Shown one piece after another: positions 53,381 through 64,000 of a DNA stretch of 64,000 nt. The stretch is from Helopsaltes ochotensis (taxonomy: Eukaryota > Chordata > Aves > Passeriformes > Locustellidae). Made by a program: the position numbers and the translations under genes. The notes beneath the pieces are model-generated. The model saw nothing but the letters and a program-made list of their open reading frames with translations. It ran no database searches and was not told the DNA's origin. The first letter of the stretch is position 1. Each line of letters begins with the position of its first letter. The DNA is taken from contig VXBM01000044.1 of assembly GCA_013400155.1 (NCBI GenBank), positions 1,978,794 to 2,042,793 of the forward strand. Reading direction: 5' to 3'.

Positions 53381-54690
53381 GGCTGTGCCTCCAAATCCCA
53401 GGCCCCTGCTCTTTTTATTCACCGTCTGACAAAGGGTTCTTTCCGCCCGGTCCCGTTCCCAGCTCGGCGCCGATGGCCCCCTCAGCCCCGCCACCGCCGC
53501 TGGTGTCTCCGGGCCGNNNNNNNNNNNNNNNNNNNNNNNNNNNNNNNNNNNNNNNNNNNNNNNNNNNNNNNNNNNNNNNNNNNNNNNNNNNNNNNNNNNN
53601 NNNNNNNNNNNNNNNNNNNNNNNNNNNNNNNNNNNNNNNNNNNNNNNNNNNNNNNNNNNNNNNNNNNNNNNNNNNNNNNNNNNNNNNNNNNNNNNNNNNN
53701 NNNNNNNNNNNNNNNNNNNNNNNNNNNNNNNNNNNNNNNNNNNNNNNNNNNNNNNNNNNNNNNNNNNNNNNNNNNNNNNNNNNNNNNNNNNNNNNNNNNN
53801 NNNNNNNNNNNNNNNNNNNNNNNNNNNNNNNNNNNNNNNNNNNNNNNNNNNNNNNNNNNNNNNNNNNNNNNNNNNNNNNNNNNNNNNNNNNNNNNNNNNN
53901 NNNNNNNNNNNNNNNNNNNNNNNNNNNNNNNNNNNNNNNNNNNNNNNNNNNNNNNNNNNNNNNNNNNNNNNNNNNNNNNNNNNNNNNNNNNNNNNNNNNN
54001 NNNNNNNNNNNNNNNNNNNNNNNNNNNNNNNNNNNNNNNNNNNNNNNNNNNNNNNNNNNNNNNNNNNNNNNNNNNNNNNNNNNNNNNNNNNNNNNNNNNN
54101 NNNNNNNNNNNNNNNNNNNNNNNNNNNNNNNNNNNNNNNNNNNNNNNNNNNNNNNNNNNNNNNNNNNNNNNNNNNNNNNNNNNNNNNNNNNNNNNNNNNN
54201 NNNNNNNNNNNNNNNNNNNNNNNNNNNNNNNNNNNNNNNNNCGCGGCGCGGGGATCCCGGCGGGTCTGGCCGCTCACTTTGCTTTTCTTCTCTCCGGCAC
54301 GGACGCGCCGGTCGGGACTCCGTGCAGGGTCAGTGCTCATCCCGGCTGCTTCGGAGCGGGTCCCGCTCTGAGGGCTCCCAAGGGAGCGGCGGAGCACAGC
54401 TGGGAGGGGACCTGGGGCTCGCTCGGGCTGTTCTCCCTTCTCGGTTGCCCCAGCTCGTCCCGCCACAGGCGGGGGTCCTCCAGGCTCCCCCGGCCACGGA
54501 CCGGGAGCGCTCGGACAAAGGCTTTTGCTGCTGTGGTTGGAAGTGGAGCGCGGTGCCTCAGCGCTCCCGCACGGCGCGGCCGGCCGGGGCCCGGCCCGGC
54601 GCTGTCACTTGGCGGCGGAGCGCTCCCAGTCGCGCCGGGCGCGGGCGGGCTCTCCGTCTTCTAGCAGGACACCCGTTCCGTCAGGCTGGG
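53381..54690. promoter_or_regulatory. CpG island, probable gene promoter
   Basis: The sequence turns sharply GC- and CpG-rich at about 53440, disappears into an N gap at 53517-54241, and remains CpG-rich to about 54660; roughly 20 CpG dinucleotides lie in 54541-54660 alone. A GC-box core GGGCGGG is at 54643-54649. Outside the island the window is AT-rich and CpG-poor, so this is the one strong promoter candidate. The T- and G-rich + strand to the right suggests transcription rightwards. There is no TATA box visible, as is usual in such islands. A moderate splice-donor match (AGG then GTCAGT, gt at 54329-54330) is present, but the first exon cannot be placed. Which gene it serves is unknown. 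Confidence 0.8.
53517..54241. other. Assembly gap (725 N)
   Basis: All bases are N. The gap lies inside the CpG island with extremely GC-rich sequence on both edges, the classic situation in which short-read libraries lose coverage. Any reading frame that crosses it is an artefact. The transcription start and first exon of the gene may lie within it, and the true length may differ from 725. Confidence 1.
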
Positions 54691-57600
54691 CGATCGAGGT
54701 TGCCTTTCTCTCTTCTCTGCACACCATTCCCAGGGCTTTGTTGAGTTTTAGTTGCCTTCCTTCAAATGTTGCGGTGCAGGGAAGGGTAGCAGCCTCCCAA
54801 CGCCACTAAGGCACGCTGGATCATAATGAATGGTAGTCTCCATCCCTTTCAGCCACACTGGGTAATACTTAATCACGGCTAGCCAGCTGCAGCATGTGTC
54901 ACTGTAATAAGTGACACCCTCTTAGCCACCTACAGCTGATGAATAATAACAGATCCACTGCTAGTATATAGTATGCAATCACACCTGCAGTGTTACATTG
55001 CACGTTGCCGTCCTCGCCACATCTTGATTGCTGCTGCTTATTTGAAGTGCCATGTCCTTAATTTTGGACTACGCTGAGCACGTGTTACCTGCCTCTATGT
55101 GTTGTGGGAAGAGACAGTCAGGAGAAGAACAGGCTGTTTCTGCTCTCCACCTGTTCGTTCCAAATGGAATTTTGTCTCGTTAAAGTACTTCTAGGTCTCT
55201 CTAAAACGTGGACCTTATTTTAAGATTTCACCGTGTGTCTGTGACCTTCTGTCTTCCCTGTGGGATTACATTGTCTACAGCATTGGGTCTGTGGTTAGAG
55301 AGCAACAGCCTGCTTGGGGGTGGGGTGGAGTTGGTGGTTGATGCTTTTGTTCTCGTGGAGAAGGTAGCATTATGGTATTTTGTTGTTTTGTTTGGCTGTA
55401 GTACTGTTTCCAATTCCTCACTCTTGTTTGTCAAAAAATAAATCGAAGCTTTTGCTTGGTTTCTCTCCTGATGAGGGCATCTTGTGGCTGATGCAGAATT
55501 TCCCAATTAAATGTGCTTTAGGGAAGCTAATCTTGTTTGTTATGATTCCTGGAGTGTACTATTTTAGAGGTTGGACTTGAAAGAAGGGAATAAAAGCTTT
55601 TAAAGTTTGCTGTAACTATTAGCCTGTGCTCTAGTTAGCAATTAAGTTTTTCCACCATTCTGTTAGTTTACTCATCTGAATATTTGGGCTCTATTTCCTT
55701 CTGTTTATTGATTATTACAGGATTGTCAGAAGTGTTGTCATGTTTGTGACATTAGTTTTATTCTTTTCAGATGTCTGTTAGAATGTTGACAAAACAACTG
55801 TGGATTATTTTAAAAACAGTGATCGGAGCAGTAGAAAAAGTACCATTTTAACGAGAGTGAAAAAATTGTTTGTAGTTCACAGTTTTAATGCTACATTTAT
55901 TGTTTAAACCTATAAATCAAATAATTCTCTGGAAAAATAGTTTTGTTTTCTTACTGTTAAATATTTCCAGTGTAGGTAAAATGAAATATGCTAACTTTTG
56001 TTAATGTTGTAGTTATATTGCATGAAGGAGCCTGATTTTTGGTGGTTTTTTATTAAATCTGTTTTTGGAGTGTGGCTCTGATGTTGAGTTGTCTGTGTGT
56101 ATTAGGATTAAAAATTCATGATTCTCCAGTAGCTGGTTTGTTTTTGTTTTTTTTTTTTTTTTTAAATAGTGTAAGGAATTTTCTGTCTGGGCTGTTCTGT
56201 AAAAACTTATGGGGGGAAAAGTGTTTGAAATTAAAAAGTAAAAGCCGAAGAATGTAATGTGCAAATCCTGCCTTGCGTTTGAATGGGCATCACATGGGCA
56301 CTCAAACTTTGAGGTAAAGCTTCTGCCTCTTTTGCAGTCAGTGTTACCTGAATGAAAAAGCTTTTTTTTTTTTTTCCCTGTGAAAACTATAGGCCTAAGC
56401 TTCAGTTATAGTACATAGGTTTATGCAGTGTTGGAATGGAACAGTAGGAGTTTACTGCAGCAGTTTTGGGGGGCAGGCAGAGTACATTGTTGCTTTGTTG
56501 TTTGCAGCATGTGGCACACTCGTGCTGCTGCCTCACAAGGAGCATTTTGATTAAACTTGCTCATATGTACAGTGTGTCAGGCTAAACTGCACAGTGTCAG
56601 AACCAGATTCAGTGAGAAAGTAAACAGAAATACGGGACAAGTAACTTAAAAGGAATTACTATTCACAACTATTATTTAAAAGAAGTGGATAATTTATGGC
56701 TGGAATTATAGGATAGTATTTTGGGGGTTTTGTGAAGTAGTTTTGGTTTTGGTTGTGAACAGTTTAGGGAAATCCAATTTTAAGATGACAAAATTAATGA
56801 AAATGCTTCTTTAATCATATTTTGAGTGCAAACCACTTGTTTTTAAATAATTGCTGATACTGCAAAAATACCTATAGGCATCCATTAGCTTGAAAATTGC
56901 TCTCCTAGGTCTAATAAAGCCAGATGACAGAGAAAATCTCGAGTGCCATAAACTTAATTTTGTAATTTTATGGTGACATAAAGTATGGAATGGTGTCTTC
57001 TTAGTAACCTGGGACAACCTGATCTTTAAAGTCCTAGAAGCTAACTTAGAAATAACAGATTGAAATGATCAATAGTAGGCGTTGTCTTGAGTACTCGATT
57101 ACCAGTTCAAACTTCTGCAACAGCAGTATACAATATAGCATTTGGAGTATTTTTTAAAGAAGTTGAGAATCCTTGAAAAAGACAAAAATACTTTGAGTAG
57201 GCTTATTGCTGGTATGATGCTGGTTTTCCATAGGCACTGTACAGTAGAAAACAGTTTTAGTCACATTTCTAAGTAACAGGCTGTTCAAGTTCCATGTCTG
57301 AATTAGTCATCCTGGAGTTCAGTGGTTATGAGGGGTTTCCTGACCCAGAATGCTTAATGGTTTAAGGGTAAGGGAAGACTCATGAGATCTGTGATGGTAC
57401 AGAAGAATGTTTGGCGTCAGTGACGTGAATTTTAGTGTAGTATTGACGGTGTGACAGCCATCTGGTCATTTTGTTTCTTTGTTTTTAATCAGAAATAGGA
57501 AAGAAACATGTAGGAGGTTTTTGAAAGAGGTTGCTGCTTCAGGGAGCTCTCCCAACTACAAGGGCAAGAGAAAAGAAGTTCAGAGGTGAAAATATAACAG

Positions 57601-60600
57601 TTTATCAGAACTTTAACCTCATCTACATCCTGATTAGTATTTTTAGAATGAGGACCTTGACCAATGAGGATCTTGAAGTAGAGAGTGAAGAGGATGCTGC
57701 TCAGGAAGTGGAATGGGGAAGGACTTCTGTGATCTGGCCACAGGTTTAAAAAAGCTACTGAGAGAGGAATGTTCATAAGGATCAATTCTGGATCTTGAAA
57801 GATGAAGAAGATTGCTTTACTATTTTAGGTGTGAACTTCTGCGGTCAAGTGATAAAATTTCAGCTGCTAGAGGGATATCTTAGTAATGTGATGGGCGTTT
57901 GCTAGGATCTCAGCAGCAGGTTATTTCTAGGACCTATCGAGAACCTGGATTTGAGGGCTTATGCTTAGTTAAGTTCAGAACTTGAAGTAGTGGAAAGGAG
58001 CATGAATCAGTGGTGGAATGAATAAGACCTGTGTGTTGTCTGTGCTGAGGCTGAGCTGATAGTGAGGCATCACTGTGGGGACAGAAAGATTCAGGCTGGG
58101 GTGTTGACTTGGACAAGCACAATAGGTAGGGAGTAGAAAGAATATTTCTGATTTATGGCAGGGAGTTCATAGTTGAATTTGAATCCTGACCCTGGATAGA
58201 ATGAAGACAAATGGAAAGGGATGCAAGACAAAAGCCTATGAAGTGATTAATAAAATAATACAGGTGAACGAGGAGGCCCCTTCACGAGGAGACACTGAAA
58301 GAACGGAGTGATAAGGGATGAGTCATGAGAGCAACAACACGAAGGGAAATGAGGGAGAGCTATTTCTGGAAAAGAAACATTGCTGGTCGTCTTGGGTGAT
58401 TGACAGGTCTAGGAAGATAACAATTCCATCTTGATTCTGAGCCTCATCATAGAGTTAGGCTGCAAGAGGTGTTAGAATGGTTTCAGTGAAGCTTAAGAAG
58501 TGGAAACAGGGTGATGCAGACTATAGGACTAGAATTCATGGATAGGTTCTTCAGGCTACAGTTTTTACTGTCACTGAAGGTTTAAACAGTGCTTATTAAG
58601 ATTTGAGTAATAGCATAACTACAGCTATTGTATCGTGTATATGCACCTGATGAGTGTTAAAGGTTGGGAAAAACTTGTTTACAATCAAATGAGTAGATGG
58701 TTTTGCGTGAGTAACATTTAAAACGTTATCAAGGAGCATGAGCTGTCTTATGTCAGACTATTGGGAAATCCTTGTGAGCATTATATTCTTGAAAGAGTCT
58801 TCTGAAATGCTGGCAAATACTCTTTTAACCTTTTGTACTTTCAGTAGAAGCAATTTCATGGAGTTAAGGTCTCAATTTGGATTTTATTTGCTTTTGCTGT
58901 TTATTCATTGTATTAAATAGGTCTTTGTTGTTTGACTTATTCTGGTTGATACAGAGCACAAAGAAAGTTTGAAAATAATCTTTCTATAGCTTGATTTCTC
59001 CAGAAATAATCTGTAACTATTGTATTTGGCATAGTATGTGTGCTCTTGTTACAACCAATTAAAAGGCAATATCCTTTGCTGATATCTCTTTGTGAAAATA
59101 GTTCTCTTTTAAGTATTGTGCTGTACTATGAATTGCATAGTGATCATGGGTTTGTGAATGAGAGTGAGTTTCTTTCCTCTGACTTGCTAGTTTCTATTTT
59201 GCAGTAATAATTTATTTTAGGACTATTTTTCATTATTTTGAACTTCAATTTCTATGTTTAAAAATACTGTGAAAAGAAGAGCAAGTAGCCTGTAAGTGTG
59301 TATAAAATCTTCCTAAAAGACTTGCGGTGCCTTCACAAGTAAAGACTTTGAAGAAAGCTTTTATAGTTACTAATTCATTGCTGGTGAAGATTACAGTTAA
59401 GGTGCAATGCATGCCTGTTCTGTGTTTGGTTTTAGATAAACTTGAAAAGATGGGTTGTCATTTGAATTTGTAAAATATGTATTTAATGCAAACAAGTATT
59501 CTATTTTACTTGTTAAATTTGGTAGAATCTCTCTTGGGATGAAGAATGTAGTTTATGCACAGTATTAGTTTGACATTTGGAGAGCAAGTCATGTTGGCAG
59601 AATTCTGAAGTTTCAGGACATAATTTTCTGTGTTCCTAATACTTGCAACCCTAAATTATTTGGATGTTAATTGCAAGCACATTATTAACTGAAGTATATG
59701 ACACTAACGTGCTGGAATACTGCCTCCCAAGAGCATTTCACCAGGAAGGTGTATTTTAAGTGTTTCTGGGGTTTTTTTTTTATATTCCTTATTTCAATGT
59801 TTCTAAAAATTGAGCAGTTGTGTATGCTGGCTTTTATAGAATTACTTATTTTCTTCTTTTGTGTTTAGGTGGAAAAGAGGAAAAAGGTCGATGTCACTAG
59901 CTGTATTGTCAGATGAAATCTTAATTCTGTGGATAAAGTGGATATGCCTTTTAAGTCTATAGTATTTCAAGGCAGTTTTATAATTATAAATTATATTCTT
60001 GATCTCAGTGAACTTCCATTATTTTTATGTGGAAATGCTTTGCAGCATTATAATGTTATACACTTCATCCTTACCTTGAACATAATTGCATTAATTAATA
60101 ATTAAGATGATAATGAGGTAAGGAAATAATAGAATTTTGATTATCTTTTGTAATGTAAAAATTCAGAAAAGGAAACAGCTAATACACTTATTTGAAGAGG
60201 AAATTATTAATAGAAGCAGTTTCCATATCCCTATATTTGTGCTGAGTCTTGGAAAAGTAAGGGCTAAACTTTGGGTTTCTCATTTCCTGGGGTTCTACTT
60301 ATGTGGTGTTCTTTACTCATAATTTGTGTATGTATTTTGTGGTTGCTACTTTTTACACAAAGAAGTTAAGTAACTGTTACAACCTGAAGAAACTCTTTTG
60401 TCACCTTCGCTATGTCACATCACAGCTGTTTTTCAGAACCTATTTATACTGTTTAAAATAACTTGATTTCCTGGAAAATACTTCATGCTCTTTAACTGCA
60501 CTTTAGTTATCCCGATGGTGACATATGGCCATATATCTTCCTGCTTTTACGCTTGTAAATGCATAAACTCCATATTTGTGCTGATAAATTTTCTACCACG

Positions 60601-61059
60601 AAAGAAAAGAACGTAAGAATTTCAGTATGTACATGTCAGAAGTCTCTTGATTAGGCTTGCGGATTTATATCCTTACAATAGACAGAGACTACTATTATAT
60701 ATCTAACATAGTCTAATATTATATGTGTATTCAAATTATATATAAAATATAAAATAAGGACAGATGAAGATAATCAGGTTTTTTTAGTATTTTTATTTTT
60801 TAAAAGCTTGACTGATCTGTAAAATTTTACTATAAGATATAATTGTTGTCATGTTTTACTATTTGAATAATAAGATTGTTTAATGAGTGACATGCTGCTA
60901 GAACATGATTTGTTCTCTCTAAAGTAGCCTGAACACTTCAGTTGATGGCACGTGTCCTCTCCAAGTTTGCGAGGCTCTTCTTTGAGCATGTTTTTTTATG
61001 TAGATAAGTCTTAAACATTCATGTTGAATTGAAATAAATACGTATTTCTGTAGTTATTT
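54691..61059 (+). other. Probable first-intron sequence, T/G-rich on + strand
   Basis: To the right of the island many stretches show more T than A and more G than C on the + strand; for example 55321-55380 has about 24 T against 9 A and 23 G against 4 C. Such skew is known from transcribed introns of vertebrate genes and points to a + strand unit. T-runs occur at 56147-56163 and 56363-56375. The part at about 57480-58560 is unusually purine-rich. Two weak exon-like segments (57647-57743 and from 59869) are described in the findings. No exon can be confirmed. Confidence 0.45.
56147..56163. repeat. Poly(T) run, 17 T
   Basis: A simple T homopolymer, preceded by another five T and one G. It fits the general T-richness of the + strand on this side of the CpG island and has no other apparent feature. 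Confidence 0.9.
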
Positions 61060-61832
61060 AAACTAAGAGAGGCCCTGCGGAGTGATCTTGGCTAGTTAGA
61101 GGGGTGGGCAATCACTAGATGTGAAATTTAACAAGGGTGAATGCCAGGGATGTGCATAGGCTGGGGAATGGGGGCTGCAGAAAGGGACCTGAGGGTCCTG
61201 GTCGATGGAAAGCTGAGCATGAGCCGGCAGTGCCCTGGCAGCCAGGAGGGCCAAGCCTGTCCTGGGGTGCATCAGGCCCAGAATTGCCAGCTAGGTGAGG
61301 GAGGGGATTGTCCTGCTCTGCTCTGAGCTGGGGCAGCCTCACCTCCAGTGCTGGGGGCAGCTTTGGGCACCACAATGTAAGAAAGATGTAAAAAGCTCTT
61401 AGAGAGCATTCCGAGGAGCACCATGAAGATGTGAAGGGTCTAGAAAGGAAGTCATATGAGGAGTGATTGAGATCAGCTGTCTTAGTCAGTCTGGAGGAGA
61501 CCAAGAGGAGGCCTTATCATAGCCTAAAGCTTTCTGACAGGGGGAAGCAGGGGGGTGTAGGCCCTGATCTCTTCTCTGGTGACCAGTGACAGGATGCAAG
61601 GGAATGGCCTGAATTTGTGTCAGGAGAGGTTTAGGTTGGGTATTAGGAAAAGGTTCCCCAGGGACATAGTCACAGCACCAAGCCTGACAGCGTTCAAGAA
61701 GCATCTGGACAATGCTTTCAGGGCACAATATGTGAATCTGAGGGTGGCCTGCTCAGGGCCAGGAATTGGCTTGATGATCCTGGTGGATCCCTCCCAATGC
61801 AGGATGTTCTATGTGTCTTATGATTCTGAAGT
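61060..61832 (+). mobile_element. CR1 LINE fragment, longest copy in window
   Basis: At about 770 bp this is the longest CR1 piece here. It begins with the block GAGGCCCTGCGGAGTGATCT (61070 onward) and continues through the region corresponding to the end of the reverse-transcriptase frame (AAAGGGACCTGAGGGTCCTGGTCGATGG, about 61180-61207). It then passes through a TTCTCTGGTGACCAGTGACAGG block (61572-61593) to the 3' block GATGATCCTGGTGGATCCCTCCCAA (about 61773-61797), and ends in a decayed octamer TATGATTCTGAA near 61830. Orientation is +, the same as the inferred host transcription. Stops and indels break the frame, so it is inactive. A 104-codon frame at 61579-61893 is a remnant of it. Confidence 0.95.
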
Positions 61833-64000
61833 TGTTTACATGCTTCACTTGGAAAACCATGAAGATTTTACGGGGGTTGTGGTTATGGTATAACTTTTCT
61901 TCGTTTGTTTCTTTTTATCTTGGTTTTGTTATACTGTGTTACTAGCTTGTATGCAGTGCATTGAAAATCCAGAATGCTTTCTCCAGTAGGCAACAAGCGT
62001 ATTGGCAACTATCACTTTTAACTGCTCTGAGATCGCGCCTGGTTCTTCATTTAATTTTTCTACTTCTCATAGATTAGATTAAAGGGTATGTACTACAGGG
62101 GATCCTAGTTAGTGTTTTGGTTATTAATCTAATTTCTTATAGCTATTTGAGTAGAGGAGTGAGTACCTATTTTTTTCCTTTATGAGTACAGACAAATATA
62201 GACATTTTTTGAATGTGCCAGAAAAAAAAAGTCTTTCTACTTTTATTCTTGGTAACATTGCTTGGTCTGTAGGACATTTCATCTGCATTTTGTTTTCTTC
62301 AAAGCCATACTTGTGGCATATTTTTAGTGTGTTGTTTTGGGAGATTACCAGGAAAAGTTGCTATCGAAATGAAACTTGATCAGGCTGCTGTGAAATTCAG
62401 AATTTTCCAAGCCTGAAAGAGTGAATTGAATTGTGCAAGATACTGGTCCCTGATTTTTGCCGAACCATAGAAACTGCACGGAATAAAATATACTCTTCAG
62501 AAAATATCCTGCTTTCCTTTTCCTGGCAGCTCTTATTTTTACTCTGTAATTTCATTTTGTCTGGGAGCAGTGGCAAAGGATCTTGCAGGCAGTGTTTGCA
62601 AATTGTGGGTTAGGAGGTGCCTGTGTAGAAAATAAGGTCGAAGTTGTTTGCTTAGCAGAAGAATTTGTGAAACTAAGCATTTATCAGTTATTGATTACCA
62701 GGAGGTTGTCTTGGTAAGGGGTGTTACAGCTTTCACTGGTGATCTTACATAAAGGGAGCTTCAAAATTAGGGTCTAGAGTCTTGGAGGTGCTTGTACACA
62801 CTTCGAGTTTATGCCATTGTGGAAGAGTTCTAAGGCTAGGCAGAATAAATAATAATTAGCCTTCCTCAGTTATTGTTGTTGTTCCAGCTGTCTGCGTAAA
62901 AGCTCTTCATGTCCTGAACGTGAAAAAACAAGCACAAAACCCCAGTGACTTGCCAAGGTCAGACAGAGTCTGTGGAGAGGTGGAAATAGAATTACTGTCT
63001 CCTGCCTCTGTTCTTGTATTTGGTGTAGTTATGGGTTGTCTGCTGAGTTTTGTCAGGTGACATCATCTTCTCTCTCCCAACTGCAGCCATGAAAGCTGCT
63101 CAGGAGAAGTCAGTCCTTAGGTTTTTCATCTGCATAACAGAAAGGTGTGGTTAAGAGGACTTGAGTGACTGTTCATCATGAATGTGTTTTGGATATAGTG
63201 AGGTTATATTAGAGTGGTCACCAGAGAGATGCTGCTCTTACATAGCTGAGACAGATGCGATGGTTGGGGCATGACCAGTAGATAAATGTGCCATGTAATA
63301 AAATGAAGTGGTGCTGCAGTGTGCTGTTGCTGTGTCTTTATACTGCAGGAGAGATTATTCTGTATAGGTACTTATTGTCAAAATTTAAAATATTTCACCA
63401 CTTTCCAAATCTGCCACTCAGCTCTGGTTTCAGTGGTAAGTGTCAGAATTCAGAAAAGAAAAGGCTTTGGTGAGACTGCTGTTATTCTGCATGTATGTGC
63501 TGCTTTTCGTGCTTAGTTTTGTAGCATATATACAGTGACAACTAGTGAAATCCTCAATAATATCTTCCAGAAGTTATGGAGATATATCATAACTATTTTG
63601 GACATGTCTTTTTATCCAAGTATTTTTCTGGTCAAATTTCTTTCTTCTGCTGTTCAGTACTTTGTCAGCATTGAGTCCTGGGGTGGTGTTGGTTTGGTGT
63701 AGTTTGCTGGGGTTTTTTTTTTTTGGTTGGTTGGGGTTTTGTCTGTGTTTTTTCCTTTGTGTGTGGGTTTTTTGTTTGGTTTTTTAATTTTCCTTTTGCA
63801 TTTCAGTTTTTTTTTTCATTTACTATTGCATGGTTGATGTTGCTTTTGGTTTATTTTACGTGTGCATTACAAATTTCTCGCTAATAAGTCATGGAGAGCA
63901 GTTCATCAAAATAAGTATTTGGGATTAGGCTTCCTCTTTGAAAGAGGCTTGTAAAACACTTGACGTATTGTGACAAACTTTTAGTCAGCACTGATGATAC
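61833..64000 (+). other. Probable intron continuing past window end
   Basis: The T- and G-richness of the + strand continues; 63001-63060 has about 27 T against 6 A and 18 G against 9 C. One strong-looking splice acceptor with a pyrimidine tract ends at 63086, but a matching donor is weak; see findings. A second T/G tract at 63680-63793 resembles that at 38923. No gene product is recognised and the unit, if real, continues beyond the window. Confidence 0.4.
63680..63793 (+). repeat. T/G low-complexity tract
   Basis: The stretch is dominated by T runs and short G runs, with GGGG at 63680-63683, 63709-63712 and 63733-63736 and GGG at 63765-63767. The spacers are too long for a canonical G-quadruplex. 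It is of the same type and strand as the tract at 38923-39064. Confidence 0.8.

Noticed and set aside
53363..54744. Two very long reading frames, one on each strand, through the CpG island
   Set aside because: Both are long only because they cross 725 N bases, which contain no stop codons. The visible ends match no protein I recognise.
1..64000. CRISPR arrays, operons, tRNA or rRNA genes
   Set aside because: No regularly spaced direct repeats, tight gene clusters, or tRNA A/B-box pairs were seen; the repeat content indicates a vertebrate genome.

Overview
The window is vertebrate nuclear DNA, most likely from a bird. The evidence is four 5'-truncated CR1-type LINE fragments, two of them ending in the ATTCTRTG-like octamers typical of avian and other sauropsid CR1, a probable ERV solo LTR, low overall repeat density, and an AT-rich background broken by one very GC- and CpG-rich island that holds an assembly gap. 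No bacterial features, operons, CRISPR arrays, rRNA or tRNA genes were seen. No protein-coding gene could be identified by sequence. Open reading frames in the window are short, and the two longest run through the unresolved N bases, so none is called as a CDS.

Layout. From 1 to about 53.4 kb the DNA looks intergenic or deeply intronic: unique AT-rich sequence, scattered microsatellites and homopolymers, CR1 fragments at about 3.35-3.77 kb (+), 6.72-7.12 kb (+) and 30.46-31.01 kb (-), a T/G tract at 38.9 kb, and an LTR-like element at 48.64-49.08 kb. From about 53.4 to 54.7 kb lies a CpG island, the only strong promoter candidate; 725 bases of it are N. From 54.7 kb to the end, + strand sequence is visibly rich in T and G, as expected for an intron transcribed left to right. 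It also holds the longest CR1 copy (61.06-61.83 kb, +).

Reading of the whole: a gene-poor flank, then the CpG-island promoter of an unidentified gene on the + strand, whose first exon is probably hidden in or next to the gap, then the start of a long first intron. This rests on composition and base skew, not on a recognised protein. I found no convincing new biological system. The items most worth checking are the island and its gap, the strand skew that begins there, a few weak splice-like exon candidates to its right, a G-quadruplex candidate at 35.3 kb, two perfect short hairpins (17.8 and 22.8 kb), and the LTR.
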